A DNA stretch of 64,000 nucleotides from Crenalkalicoccus roseus (GTDB lineage Bacteria; Pseudomonadota; Alphaproteobacteria; Acetobacterales; Acetobacteraceae): contig NZ_SJDM01000009.1 of the NCBI RefSeq assembly GCF_004761865.1, positions 1 through 64,000 of the forward strand, written 5' to 3'. Below are positions 1-9,274 of this stretch, one piece after another. A program made the translations under genes and the position numbers. Positions within the stretch are counted from its first letter, which is position 1. Each line of letters begins with the position of its first letter. Below the pieces are notes generated by a model, which was given only the letters and a program-made list of their open reading frames with translations, searched no databases and had not been told where the DNA came from.

Positions 1-21
1 GCCACCAGGCCAGACCACCAC

Positions 22-98
<77 letters not shown>

Positions 99-107
99 TC
101 ACACCCC

Positions 108-435
108 TCACACCAAAACACGAAATACAGGGCCAACCAGCAGCCAGGTCAGCGCCACCACCACGGCGATGCTGACGAGGTTCAGCAGAAACCCCGCGCG
201 CGCCATCTGCGGCACGCTGACATGCCCGCTGCCATAGACGATGGCGTTGGGCGGCGTCGCCACCGGCATCATGAAGGCACAGGATGCTCCCACCGCGACC
301 GGAATGGTCAGCAGGAAGGGATCGGCCCCAAGCGCCGGAGCCGCGGAGGCAACCAGCGGAAGAAAGGCCGCCGCGGTCGCAGTGTTGCTGGTCAGCTCCG
401 TCAGAAAAACGACAGCAGCGGTCTCCTGCGTCGGT
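108..435 (-). pseudogene. C-terminal remnant of an SLC13/DASS-family anion symporter
   Basis: Only the last ~100 residues of a divalent-anion:Na+ symporter remain. The frame reads through the family signature FLTELTSNTATAAAFLP, then DPFLLTIPVAVGASCAFM, then MPVATPPNAIVYGSG, and ends in a hydrophobic helix (LNLVSIAVVVALTWLLVG) with a stop at 108-110. Full-length members are 450-600 residues. Here the reading frame upstream of about 435 no longer resembles the family and runs into the end of the neighbouring glycosyltransferase. The signature itself is well preserved, which suggests a fairly recent truncation. I infer a non-functional stump left by insertion or deletion at the boundary between tRNA-fMet and the glycan cluster. 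Confidence 0.8.
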
Positions 436-528
436 ACGGCATCGGCGCGGTGATCCCAAAGCGCCGGGGGCCGAACTCCGACCGCGCCGCCAAATACCTC
501 GCTATGGTCACCCTCGGCATGATCCTGC

Positions 529-2791
529 TCAGGCTGTAGCCGCCTTTGCAGGCACGTCGCTGTCTGACATCAGGCGGTCGAGTGCCTGCAACACCCTGGC
601 AGCGCGGTTCGCCCAGCTTGCCGCCTGTGCCGCTGCGAGGGCGCGCTGAACGAAGGCTGGTTCCGCCCGTAGCGCCAGCGCCGCCCTGATCTGGCTTGCA
701 AAGTTCGTCTGGTCCCCGATCAGTAAGCAAGGCGCGCCGGCGATCTCGGCCATGTTCGTTGCCACTACGGGGCGCCCCCCCCGCAAGATACTCGAACATC
801 TTGAGCGGCGAGACTTTGTGCGTGATCTCATTCAGCACGAACGGGATGATGCCCACATCAATGTCAGCATAGAATTTTGGCAGTTGATCGTAAGTAAGAA
901 GGCCGGCGTAGTGGATGTTCGGGCAGGCTTTGAGCAGAGCTTGTAGCTCCGCAGGCCGCGTGCAGATCCCAGCGAGCCGAAACTCGCAATCGGGCAGGGC
1001 CGCCGCGACCTCGCGCATAAGACCGAAATCGAACCATTCCGCGATAGCGCCGGCATAGCCAACGCAGGGGGCAGCCCTGGATGCGCGCGGCCGCTCGGCA
1101 AGCCCTGCAAAATCCTCGGGCCACACGCCGTTCGGCACCAGCAGCACGTCCGGGCGCACTGCCAGAAGCTGCTCGTGGAGCACGCGGGAGCTGGTAATTA
1201 CTATATCAGCCCGCCGGAGGAGCTGCTCATGACACTTCTTCGCGGCTTCATCAGCATGGATGACCGGATCGTCGAGTACGTCGTAGAGTACGGTCGCGTC
1301 ATCGAAGCGTTTCAGTTCCAGGGCATGAAAGGGATAGTACAGATATACGACTTGGCCACAAGGATAGAGATCGTCGTCCTTCTCCAGCACCTGTAGCAGC
1401 GGGATGCCACTTGCGACGCGAGGACGGCTCCAGTTTTGGAACAGCGACAGGACGCCAGCCTGGGCGAAGGCGCGCAACAGATGCTGTGGACGCTGGCGCA
1501 TTACGTCGAAGTCGATGCCGTTTGTCGCTGGGTGCAGAATGGCCCAGCGGCGTTGCGTGGACCGTAGCTTGGGGAATGGCGGCGCCTCGGCCGCCAGCAC
1601 ACGCCGCCAACGCTCCCGCCATTTCTCGATACCGAAGGCTTCGGAGATGTCCCGCGCCCGGCGGCCGCAGGTAGCGCGCAAAGTCGCGTCGCTGATCATT
1701 CTCTCCAGCGCCGCTTCGAGCCTGTCGGCCCGTGGCTCGATTAGTAACCCATTATAACCGTCGATCACAAGGTCGGGTAGGCCACCGACATGAGTGGCGA
1801 TAATCGCCTTGCCGCTGGCCATCGCCTCAAGGCAGCTCAGGGAGGTGCCCTCACTTGCCACCGTCGGAATTAGGACGATGTCAGCCCCACGGTAGGCTTC
1901 ATGCATACGCTCGGGTGGGAGATTGTACAGGCGCACGCGGTCCCCGAAGGCATCGCGTAGCGGCCGCATCCTGGCAAGGTCGTCAGGATCGCCCTTGCCG
2001 CAGAACTCGAGCACAACCTGCCGGTGCCGCTCCAGGATGCCGGGCGCTACTTGCAGTACGATATCGTAGCCACGCGGTCCATAGAGGCGTCGCGGATAGA
2101 GGATGACGAGCCTGCCGTCGGGTGGCCTGTCCACGGGAGCGAACTGCTCGCGGTCCACGTAATTCGGCACATAGATAAACCGCTCGGCAATTGCCGTGTT
2201 TGTACCACGAAACCAGTTGATTGTGGAAGTATCCACCGACACGAGTGCCTTGCAAGCGGCAGCGTGACGGATAATGAGGTCGAGTTGCGCTGCGCTCTGC
2301 ATCTGCCGATGGTCCCAGTAAATGCCATGGGAGATGCCGATGCCTTGTGGCTCTGCCCCGTCCTTGCTGGCTATGACAGGGTTCAGTGTGAAGGGAGAAA
2401 ATACGGCCAGATCCGCCTTTGGGACCAAGTCGGCGATCTGCGACCGGAATGCCTCATAGTCCGCTCCACAGGCAAGTCCGACGACCCGCAATCGTCCATA
2501 ATGCCTGATCCAGGGGCGGCGGTCACTCATCTGGATCAGAATCGGGTCAAAGCCCTCGGCCACCAGAAGGTCGGCAAGATCAAGCATGTAGCGTTCGGCG
2601 CCGCCGAAGAACATGTTGTTGCCTGCCATGTCGAAGAAGGTGGGCTGGAACATCAGGGCTGCTCGAGTCGTTGGCAGGGCGTCCCAGACCTCGGAAACCA
2701 AGCCGGGGCAGGGAAGAGGTACGCTCAATACTCGGTTAGCGAAGGCTCGAGCGGCGTCTATAGTGGTCCGAATGTCTTCGAAGGACGTCAT
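529..2791 (-). pseudogene. Two-domain GT4 glycosyltransferase, frame broken at a G8 tract
   Basis: The gene encodes two GT-B glycosyltransferase units in tandem. The N-terminal GT4 unit has NNMFFGGAERYMLDLADLL near residues 60-80 and the donor-binding stretch EGTSLSCLEAMASGKAIIAT. The second unit begins near RQRPQHLLRAFAQAG and contains LVPNGV and SPLKMFEYLAGG. After that last motif the frame is lost at eight C on the plus strand (775-782). Removing one base restores GGRPVVATNMAEIAG and a natural end with stop at 529. Start ATG at 2791 (MTSFEDIRTT) fits the 43-bp gap to the upstream methyltransferase better than the upstream in-frame Met at 2863. It probably transfers sugars in cell-surface glycan assembly. 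As read it would end in about 100 unrelated residues, so it is a pseudogene, a phase-variable gene or a sequencing error. Confidence 0.85.
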
Positions 2792-2834
2792 GTCAGTCCC
2801 AGCTTTTGGGATTCGCGAAGAGGCGCGACGGTCC

Positions 2835-4151
2835 TTATCGTCGGGCCTGCCGGATCGCAACAACGGCTCGGCGTAGTGGTGCAGTAATGCGCCAACTCGT
2901 GCTGCTCAGCACCTGTTCGCGCTCCGTCTCCGCCGCCCTAGCCCGCAGCAACAGCTCGTCACAGAGGTTGGTGAGCTTGACGATATGGTGTGCCGCTTCA
3001 GCCGCCCGCTTCTCTGCCTCATCTTGGGCGGTTTCGGCGTGAGCGACTTTCTCGGCCAATACGGCTGCCTCGGCCCGCGCCTCCTCCAGCGCCCGCTCGG
3101 CCTGGGCGGCTCTCTCGGCCAATACGGCTGCCTCGGCCCGCGCCTCCTCCAGCGCCCGCTCGGCCTGGGCGGCGCTGGCGCGTCCTTCGTCTAACGCGCG
3201 AGCGGAATTCGTAGCTTCAGCCTGCGCCGCGACGCGAGCAGTCTCGGCGGCGGCGACCTTCGCTTTCAGCCGGTCGATCTCTTCGCGCATCTTAGAGAGG
3301 GCGATCATGGTCGTCCCCAGCGCGTCCAAGGAGAGGGTGCGATCGAAAGCGTCGCTGTCGAGGTCTCGAGGCGGCAGCATTCTCTCCCCGTCCGTATCCC
3401 TTGTGGGCTCAGGTTCCGCCGTCCCCATGAAGTACTGGAGGTAGAACTCCCGTTGCGGCATCTGCCCCTCATCGAGGAGCTTCTCGAAGAGGGGAGCCGC
3501 TTCCGCACCGACCGCAAGCCGGATCCAGTCGCGGGTCATGCCGCGCCCGAGGAAACCGTGCTGCACGCGGCGGATCCCGGCGGCATGGAATACCTGCTCG
3601 TAGTTCCGGCGCAGCAGTTCGACGCCGTAGATCCACCGGCAGTGCTCGATCGCCCGTCTCCTGCCGGCAAGATAAAAGACCGAGTGCGGGTTGGGGACGA
3701 TGATGAGCACGCTGCGCGCGACTGCGGCCATGCTCTGCAGCATGCGCTGTAGCTGAGCCGCATCGAAATGCTCGCAGACGCCGCTGTTCCATGCCAGGTC
3801 GAAGCCGCCAAGCCCCATCCGCGGCAGATCGAAAGCATCGCCCAGAATGAACCTGTCGTTGGCTTCAGCAGGTCCGCCATCGGAGTAGCCGTGCGCCGCA
3901 TACATTCCGCGCGCGTGCTCCAGCGCGATGGGCGAGAAATCCAGCAGCGTCGTGGTATAGCCCTGTTGCTGCAGCAGGAGCGAAAGATGCCCTGAGCCCG
4001 CCCCTATCTCGATGAGGCGAGCAGGCGGGGCAAGGCCGATGCCCCCAAGGAGCGTGGCGATCTCACCGGCGAGTTCCCGCTCGGCCGATGCGATCTCCTG
4101 CGAATACTGCCGCGCGACGTCGTCCCAGATCTCCGGCGAGGCTTGGATCAT
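2835..4151 (-). CDS. SAM-dependent methyltransferase with C-terminal coiled coil
   Basis: The 438-residue product starts with a class I methyltransferase domain. SAM motif I is LIEIGAGSGHLSLLLQQQG near residue 50, followed by the acidic LLDFSP and the post-motif FDLAWNSGVCEHF. The start ATG at 4151 overlaps the wecB stop as ATGA, which indicates translational coupling; a longer in-frame start at 4223 would overlap wecB by 76 bp and is less likely. From about residue 280 the protein is a long charged heptad coiled coil (EEIDRLKAKVAAAETARVAA and onward) containing a 21-residue tandem duplication. Methyltransferases with coiled-coil tails in O-antigen loci cap or size glycan chains (WbdD type). 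That role here is inference, because no kinase domain is seen. Confidence 0.85.
   Translation of the reverse strand: MIQASPEIWDDVARQYSQEIASAERELAGEIATLLGGIGLAPPARLIEIGAGSGHLSLLLQQQGYTTTLLDFSPIALEHARGMYAAHGYSDGGPAEANDRFILGDAFDLPRMGLGGFDLAWNSGVCEHFDAAQLQRMLQSMAAVARSVLIIVPNPHSVFYLAGRRRAIEHCRWIYGVELLRRNYEQVFHAAGIRRVQHGFLGRGMTRDWIRLAVGAEAAPLFEKLLDEGQMPQREFYLQYFMGTAEPEPTRDTDGERMLPPRDLDSDAFDRTLSLDALGTTMIALSKMREEIDRLKAKVAAAETARVAAQAEATNSARALDEGRASAAQAERALEEARAEAAVLAERAAQAERALEEARAEAAVLAEKVAHAETAQDEAEKRAAEAAHHIVKLTNLCDELLLRARAAETEREQVLSSTSWRITAPLRRAVVAIRQARR
3050..3175 (-). repeat. 63-bp tandem duplication in the coiled coil
   Basis: Two almost identical 63-bp units with period 63 (first at 3051, second at 3114) encode two copies of AQAERALEEARAEAAVLAE plus two variable residues. 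Twenty-one residues are exactly three heptads, so copy-number change lengthens or shortens the coiled coil without breaking the frame or heptad register. The near-perfect nucleotide identity indicates a recent duplication. Confidence 0.9.
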
Positions 4152-5392
4152 TCTGGCCGGCTCGGCTGGACCGCGCGGCGCTCCTGAAGCTGCAAGGATC
4201 CGGTGATATGCCCATGCGCCCATGGAGATTCGGTGCCGAGCGCTGATGCAGCTCCTGCCGGCTGGCTTCCCGCGACCTGCCGCACCACCACCTCCGTGAT
4301 GCGCTCCGCCGCGTGGCCATCGCCATAGGGCGAGATGCCTTTGGCCATCTCCTCATAGGCCGCCGGATCGGTCAGCAGACGCGATACCTCCGCCACCACC
4401 CGCGCACGGTCGGTGCCGATCAGCCGCGCCACGCCGAGCTCAACCGCCTCTGGCCGTTCAGTCTCGTTGCGCAGCACCAGTACCGGCTTTCCGAGCGCCG
4501 GCGCCTCCTCCTGCAGCCCTCCGCTGTCAGTCAGCACCAGCGTGGCGTGCTTCATGGCAGCGACCAAGCTCTCATAGTCCAGCGGTCCTGTCAGATACAC
4601 TTGCGGATGGCTGCTGAGAGCCGCCTCCGCCAAGCCGCGCACGTTCGGGTTGGGGTGGACGGGATAGAGCACGATGAGGTCAGGAAAGGCCGCGCAGAGT
4701 TCCCTGACCGCCTCCAGCACCGAAGCCGCGGGGGCGCCAAAATTCTCGCGCCGGTGCATGGTCATGAGCATCAGCCGCCTGCCCTCCGGAAGCGTCACGG
4801 GGGGCGCGCCGCATCTCTCGGCCACCTCAAGCAGCGCATCGATCACCGTGTTGCCGGTGACGTGGATGGTGGAATCCGCGATGCCTTCGCGCAGCAGCGC
4901 TCGGCGCGCTCCCTCAGTGGGGGCGAAATTGAGCGCCGCGACGCGGCCCGCGACGATGCGGTTGAATTCCTCCGGAAAAGGGTAGCGCAGGTCGCCCGTG
5001 CGCAACCCCGCCTCCACATGGCCGAAGGGCACATTCCGGTGGAAGCAGGCGATGGCGGTCGCCATGACCGTCGTTGTGTCGCCCTGCGCCAGAACAAGCG
5101 CAGGCGGATCGTGTTCCAGCACCGGGTCCAGCGCCTCGAGAATGCGAGCGGTCAGACCCGAGAGGGTTTGGTTGGGCCGCATCACATCAAGGTCGGCGTC
5201 GCCGCGGAGGCCGAAGGTCGCCAGCGACTGGTCGAGGAGATGCCGGTGCTGGCCAGTCAGCAGTATGCGCACCTGGAGTTCCGGTCGCCGGCGCAGCGCT
5301 GTGACCACCGGCGCCATCTTGATCACCTCGGGTCTCGTTCCGACTACGCACAAAACAACTGGCTGCGTGGCTCGCTTCGTAACGGCGGTCAT
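4148..5392 (-). CDS. wecB: UDP-N-acetylglucosamine 2-epimerase (non-hydrolysing)
   Basis: The 414-residue enzyme interconverts UDP-GlcNAc and UDP-ManNAc in the cytoplasm, supplying ManNAc-derived sugars for surface polysaccharide. Family motifs are all visible: VVGTRPEVIKMAPVV at the N terminus, QGDTTTVMATAIACF, HVEAGLRTGDLRYPFPEE, HVTGNTVIDALLEV, MTMHRRENFG and LTDSGGLQEEAPALGKPVLV. The core ends near residue 372. The remaining ~40 residues (from AGSQPAGAASALG) are a low-complexity extension not expected in the family. The downstream methyltransferase starts inside its stop codon, so the two are co-transcribed, probably with the glycosyltransferase further on. Confidence 0.95.
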   Translation of the reverse strand: MTAVTKRATQPVVLCVVGTRPEVIKMAPVVTALRRRPELQVRILLTGQHRHLLDQSLATFGLRGDADLDVMRPNQTLSGLTARILEALDPVLEHDPPALVLAQGDTTTVMATAIACFHRNVPFGHVEAGLRTGDLRYPFPEEFNRIVAGRVAALNFAPTEGARRALLREGIADSTIHVTGNTVIDALLEVAERCGAPPVTLPEGRRLMLMTMHRRENFGAPAASVLEAVRELCAAFPDLIVLYPVHPNPNVRGLAEAALSSHPQVYLTGPLDYESLVAAMKHATLVLTDSGGLQEEAPALGKPVLVLRNETERPEAVELGVARLIGTDRARVVAEVSRLLTDPAAYEEMAKGISPYGDGHAAERITEVVVRQVAGSQPAGAASALGTESPWAHGHITGSLQLQERRAVQPSRPE

Positions 5393-5752
5393 GATCCGCT
5401 TCCTAAAACGGGCCCTTAAAGGCGGCGCTGGCAGCTCTCGTCAACCCTTGGAGCCAGGGCTCGACCACCTTGGAGGCGAAGAGCATAAGGCCATGAGGAG
5501 CGGCTGCCTTGGTCATGCCCTGCCACCGAAACGAGGTGCCCGTTCCCGGCTCACCGGCGGATCGCTTTGGGTCTGGCATGATCAGCCCGCGCCACGGATG
5601 TTCCGCCAAATCCATTCAGGATGGCGCTCTTAGGTGCCTTGGAACTACTATAGCGTTAGGTTCGGATGAGGTAACCACCCAGATCTACTACCAAACGTTT
5701 GAGGGGGCGATACTGAATCATGATTCGGCTTCAATCGTGCTGATAGGCTAAC
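5393..5752. promoter_or_regulatory. Divergent intergenic region with a 12-bp palindrome
   Basis: This 360-bp spacer separates wecB (minus) from a glycosyltransferase (plus) and should hold both promoters. The half next to the plus-strand gene (5640-5752) is markedly more AT-rich than the flanking genes. It contains the perfect palindrome GAATCATGATTC at 5715-5726, 26 bp before the ATG at 5753, a position suited to an operator. A 70-codon minus-strand frame (5403-5615) overlaps the region but has no recognisable family or convincing ribosome binding site, so it is not annotated as a gene. Confidence 0.4.
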
Positions 5753-7027
5753 ATGTCATCTCTTTCATTTGCTGACAGGTTGTCCCGCGCGCGCCGCTTC
5801 GCCGCGGAACATGGGGTGAGAGGCCTTGTCGCCGTAGTGCTGCTGCGCAGGTTGGGTATTTTCGGCCGGCGTCTCTATCCAAAGGAAAGCGAGCGGCGCC
5901 TGTCGCGTTGGGTTGCTGAGAGATCAGACCGCGCCAGCACCTTCCCAGGCATCGTGGTATTGATGTCGACACTGGACTGGCGCTACCCGTACCGGCAGCG
6001 CCCGCAGCATCTGGCCAAGGCGCTCGCTGCCATCGGCCATCCGGTGGTCTACGTGACGCCATGCGCCGGCCACGATCTTGTCCTGTCTGCCGAACCGGTC
6101 GGTAAGGACATCATCCTCTGCCCCTCCCTCGACGTAGCGCTGCAGGCCGTGGAGCGGCCAACGCTCGTCCTCCTGTCCACGGATACGCGCTGGGACGCGG
6201 CGCACCTGGACCTGGTGGCGAGCCGAGGTGGCGTCGTGGTCTATGACTACCTCGACGCCCTCGACGACTCTCTCAGCGTCTCCCCGATCACCGATGAGCG
6301 GCGGCGCCTGCACCGACGCCTGCTCCGGGACGAGGCGGGCACGGTGGTGATCTCCGTTGCCGACGTGCTCGAGGCCGAGGTGGCCAGGGAACGGCGAACC
6401 GGCCATGCCGTGGTGACGAATGGCGTGGATCTGGAGCCCTTCCTCAACGCGCGGCGCGGCGAGCCGCTGCGCGCCGACATGGCGGCGATCGTCGCCCGCG
6501 GCCGCCCGATTATCGGCTACTACGGCAGCCTCGCAACCTGGTTCGACTATCCCCTGCTTCTGCGGCTGGCCCGCGAGCGGCCGCAGTACGAGATCGTGAC
6601 GATCGGTCCTGACCTGGACGGCTCCAGCCGAGCGATCGGCGACACCCGGCCCGAGAACCTGCACGTGCTGCCGGGGATGGACTACGAGGACCTTCCTCGC
6701 CACGCGCGGTGGTTCGACGTGTCCCTGGTGCCCTTCGTCATCAACGACATCACCCTTGCCACGTCGCCTCTGAAGATCTTCGAGTACATGGCGCTGCGCA
6801 CGCCGATCGTCTCCACCCCAATGCCGGAGTGCCGAAAATACGCCTCCGTCCTGATCGGCGAGAACCATGAGGACTTCATCAGGAAGGTGGATCTGGCGCT
6901 GACGCTGCGCGGAGACGAACGCTACGAGAAGTTGCTTCTGGAGGAGGCCGCCGCAAACGCATGGACGACGAAGGCGGAATACGTGATGGGCCTGGTCCGT
7001 TCCCTCGTCGCAGCTTCCACCCCATGA
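5753..7027 (+). CDS. GT4-like glycosyltransferase
   Basis: The 424-residue protein is a GT-B glycosyltransferase resembling the second domain of the frameshifted enzyme on the left. It shares the N-terminal pattern WRYPYRQRPQHLAKALAAIG (residues ~75-95) and the C-terminal donor-site stretch ATSPLKIFEYMALRTPIVS. A clear Rossmann-like C-terminal half starts near IIGYYGSLATWFDYPLL. It has no signal peptide or membrane segment, so it acts at the cytoplasmic face. Transcription is divergent from wecB across an AT-rich spacer. The similarity to the neighbour suggests duplication within the glycan cluster. Donor and acceptor cannot be read from the sequence. Confidence 0.85.
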   Translation: MSSLSFADRLSRARRFAAEHGVRGLVAVVLLRRLGIFGRRLYPKESERRLSRWVAERSDRASTFPGIVVLMSTLDWRYPYRQRPQHLAKALAAIGHPVVYVTPCAGHDLVLSAEPVGKDIILCPSLDVALQAVERPTLVLLSTDTRWDAAHLDLVASRGGVVVYDYLDALDDSLSVSPITDERRRLHRRLLRDEAGTVVISVADVLEAEVARERRTGHAVVTNGVDLEPFLNARRGEPLRADMAAIVARGRPIIGYYGSLATWFDYPLLLRLARERPQYEIVTIGPDLDGSSRAIGDTRPENLHVLPGMDYEDLPRHARWFDVSLVPFVINDITLATSPLKIFEYMALRTPIVSTPMPECRKYASVLIGENHEDFIRKVDLALTLRGDERYEKLLLEEAAANAWTTKAEYVMGLVRSLVAASTP

Positions 7028-7199
7028 GGTGCGCAGGGATGCGGTTGGGCATGTGACGCGCTGTCCGATCCGCCGCGCCTGCCTACGGATGGCGGCCGCC
7101 ACACGATATGGCCGAAGGAGCAGGCGGGCTGATCCGCAGGCGCTGCTTGGTGGCGTCGCACTCCTCGCCGTCTCACCTGATCCTTCGTCCTTGCGGAAG

Positions 7200-7820
7200 T
7201 CAGGCCGGCCGCGCCGTCAGCCAGGGTTTGCGCGCCTGGTAGCCTTGTTCGAACGCCGCAATCTCCGCCATGTGGCCGAGCGTCAGGCCGATCGCGTCCA
7301 GCCCCTCGAGCAGGCGGCGCTTGCGGGCCGCCTCGATTGCGAAGGCGTAGGTGGTGCCATCCGGCGCGACCAGGGTCTGGCTCCGCAGGTCAACGGAGAT
7401 CACGCTGCCCGGCCGCTCGTGCAAGGCCTGGCGCAGCCGCCGCAAGAGCTCCGCATCCAGCCGCACCAGCAGCAGGCCGTGATTGACCGCGTTGTTGTAG
7501 AAGATGTCGCCGAAGCTTACGGCGACCACGCAGCGTATGCCGCTGTCCACCAGCGCCCAGACCGCCTGCTCGCGGCTGGATCCGCCGCCGAAATTGCGGT
7601 CCGCGACCAGGATCCTCGCCTGGCGGAACGGCGCGCGGTTCAGGATGAAGTCCGGGTTCTCGACACCGGGCGCGGTGAAGCGCAGGTCGTGGAACAGGAT
7701 GTCCTGGTAGCCCTCCGCGCGCGGCCGGCGCAGGAAGCGCGCCGGGGCGATCTGGTCGGTGTCGATGTTGGCCTGGTCGATCGGCGCCGCGATCGCGGTG
7801 AGTGCGGTGAATCGCTCCAT
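7200..7820 (-). CDS. leuD: LeuD-type hydro-lyase small subunit
   Basis: The 206-residue swivel-domain subunit belongs to the aconitase/isopropylmalate isomerase family. It starts with ANIDTDQIAPARFL and carries the substrate-contact loop DRNFGGGSSREQAVWAL, where housekeeping LeuD usually has NFGCGSSREHAPWA. Its start lies 1 bp beyond the stop of the large subunit (7822), so the two are translationally coupled. It would pair with that subunit to isomerise or dehydrate a 2- or 3-hydroxy acid. Context (tricarboxylate transporter and an isocitrate-lyase-family lyase, no leuA or leuB) suggests catabolism of an imported acid rather than leucine synthesis. The symbol reflects family only. Confidence 0.85.
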   Translation of the reverse strand: MERFTALTAIAAPIDQANIDTDQIAPARFLRRPRAEGYQDILFHDLRFTAPGVENPDFILNRAPFRQARILVADRNFGGGSSREQAVWALVDSGIRCVVAVSFGDIFYNNAVNHGLLLVRLDAELLRRLRQALHERPGSVISVDLRSQTLVAPDGTTYAFAIEAARKRRLLEGLDAIGLTLGHMAEIAAFEQGYQARKPWLTARPA

Positions 7821-7821
7821 G

Positions 7822-9231
7822 TCAGGCCTCCCCCAGGATCTCGCGCACGTCGGTGATGCGCCCGCGCAGCGCCGCCGCGGCCGCCATGGCCGGGCTCATC
7901 AGGTGCGTGCGGCTGCCCCTTCCCTGCCGGCCGCGGAAGTTGCGGTTGGAGGTGGAGGCGCAGCGCTTGCCCGCCGGCACCAGGTCGCCGTTCATGCCGA
8001 CACACATCGAGCAGCCGGATTCCCGCCACTCGAACCCGGCCTCGCGGAAGACCCGGTCGAGCCCCTCCGCCTCCGCCTGGCGCTTCACCAGCGAGGAGCC
8101 GGGAGAGACCATGGCCGGCACCACCGCCCTGCCGCGGCGCGCCACCTCGGCGGCGGCGCGCAGATCCTCGATCCGCGCATTGGTGCAGGAGCCGATGAAG
8201 ACCTGGTCGATCGGCACGTCCACCAGCCGCGTGCCCGGGCTGAGCCCCATGTAGTCCAGCGTGGCGCGCAGCGTCTCCCGGCCCGCGCCGGGCTCCACCT
8301 GATCCGGGTCGGGGATGCGGCCAGTGACCGGCAGCGTGTCCTCCGGGCTGTTGCCCCAGGTCACCATGGGCGCCAGCGCGGACGCATCCAGCGTCACCTC
8401 GGCGTCAAAGCGCGCCCCCGGGTCGCTCGGCAGGCTGCGCCAGTACGCGACCGCCCGCTCCCACTCCGCGCCGGCGGGGGCGTAGGGCCGACCCTCCAGG
8501 TAGGCGAAGGTGGTCTCGTCCGGCGCGATCATCCCCGCCCGCGCGCCGGCCTCGATCGACATGTTGCAGACCGTCAGCCGCTCCTCGACCGACATCGCGC
8601 GGATCGCCGGGCCCGCATACTCCACGACATGGCCGGCGGCGCCGTTGGCGCCGATCCGCGCGATGATCGCCAGGATCACGTCCTTCGCCGTCACGCAACG
8701 GGGCCGGGTGCCCTCGACGGTGACGCGCATGGTCCGCGGGCGCCGCTGCCAGATCGTCTGGGTCGCCAGCACGTGGCAGACCTCGGAGGCGCCGATCCCG
8801 AAGGCCAGGGCGCCGAGCGCGCCATGCGTCGAGGTATGGCTGTCCCCGCACACCATCAGCAGGCCGGGCTGCGTCAGCCCCTGCTCCGGCCCCACGACGT
8901 GCACGATGCCCTGGCGCGGGTCGTCGAGGCCGAACAGGGTGAAGCCATGCCGCTCGGCGTTGCGCTGCAGGCCGGTGACCACGCGCCGCTGGTCCGGGTC
9001 GTCGATGTCCTCGATGCGGTGGCTGAGCGTGGAGATGCCGTGATCCGGCGTCGCGTAGGTGAGGTCGGGCCGGCGCACCGGCAGCCCGCGCTCGTCGAGG
9101 AAGGAGAAGGCGTGGTAGGAGCCGTCATGCGCCAGGTGGCGCGCCACGAAGAGCAGCGTGTTGCCGTCCTCGTCCTCGAGGATGGCGTGCTCCTCCCAGA
9201 TCTTGTCGAACATCGTTCTCGGCGTGGACAT
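7822..9231 (-). CDS. leuC: LeuC-type hydro-lyase large subunit (4Fe-4S)
   Basis: This 469-residue aconitase-family subunit has the three cluster cysteines in IGSCTNARIEDL and GCSMCVGMNGD. It also carries the active-site stretches VCGDSHTSTHGALGALAFG and, near the end, CASTSNRNFRGRQGRG. Length matches bacterial LeuC. It forms the catalytic Fe-S half of the enzyme with the adjacent small subunit. Gene order from the lyase at 13302 through tctCBA to leuCD on one strand, with short gaps, indicates one catabolic operon. Plausible substrates are isopropylmalate, citramalate or 2,3-dimethylmalate; sequence alone does not decide. Confidence 0.88.
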   Translation of the reverse strand: MSTPRTMFDKIWEEHAILEDEDGNTLLFVARHLAHDGSYHAFSFLDERGLPVRRPDLTYATPDHGISTLSHRIEDIDDPDQRRVVTGLQRNAERHGFTLFGLDDPRQGIVHVVGPEQGLTQPGLLMVCGDSHTSTHGALGALAFGIGASEVCHVLATQTIWQRRPRTMRVTVEGTRPRCVTAKDVILAIIARIGANGAAGHVVEYAGPAIRAMSVEERLTVCNMSIEAGARAGMIAPDETTFAYLEGRPYAPAGAEWERAVAYWRSLPSDPGARFDAEVTLDASALAPMVTWGNSPEDTLPVTGRIPDPDQVEPGAGRETLRATLDYMGLSPGTRLVDVPIDQVFIGSCTNARIEDLRAAAEVARRGRAVVPAMVSPGSSLVKRQAEAEGLDRVFREAGFEWRESGCSMCVGMNGDLVPAGKRCASTSNRNFRGRQGRGSRTHLMSPAMAAAAALRGRITDVREILGEA

Positions 9232-9274
9232 GCGCTCCTCCCGGAATGGGCTTCGGGCCGGCCGCCTCCCCGGC

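Noticed and set aside
5403-5615. 70-codon minus-strand frame between wecB and the glycosyltransferase
   Set aside because: No recognisable motif, no convincing ribosome binding site, and it lies where divergent promoters are expected.
5727-5752. Sigma-54 promoter before the glycosyltransferase at 5753
   Set aside because: GG and GC are ten bases apart near 5726-5739, but the flanking bases match poorly (no TTGC, no TGGCAC), so it is weaker than chance would comfortably exclude.
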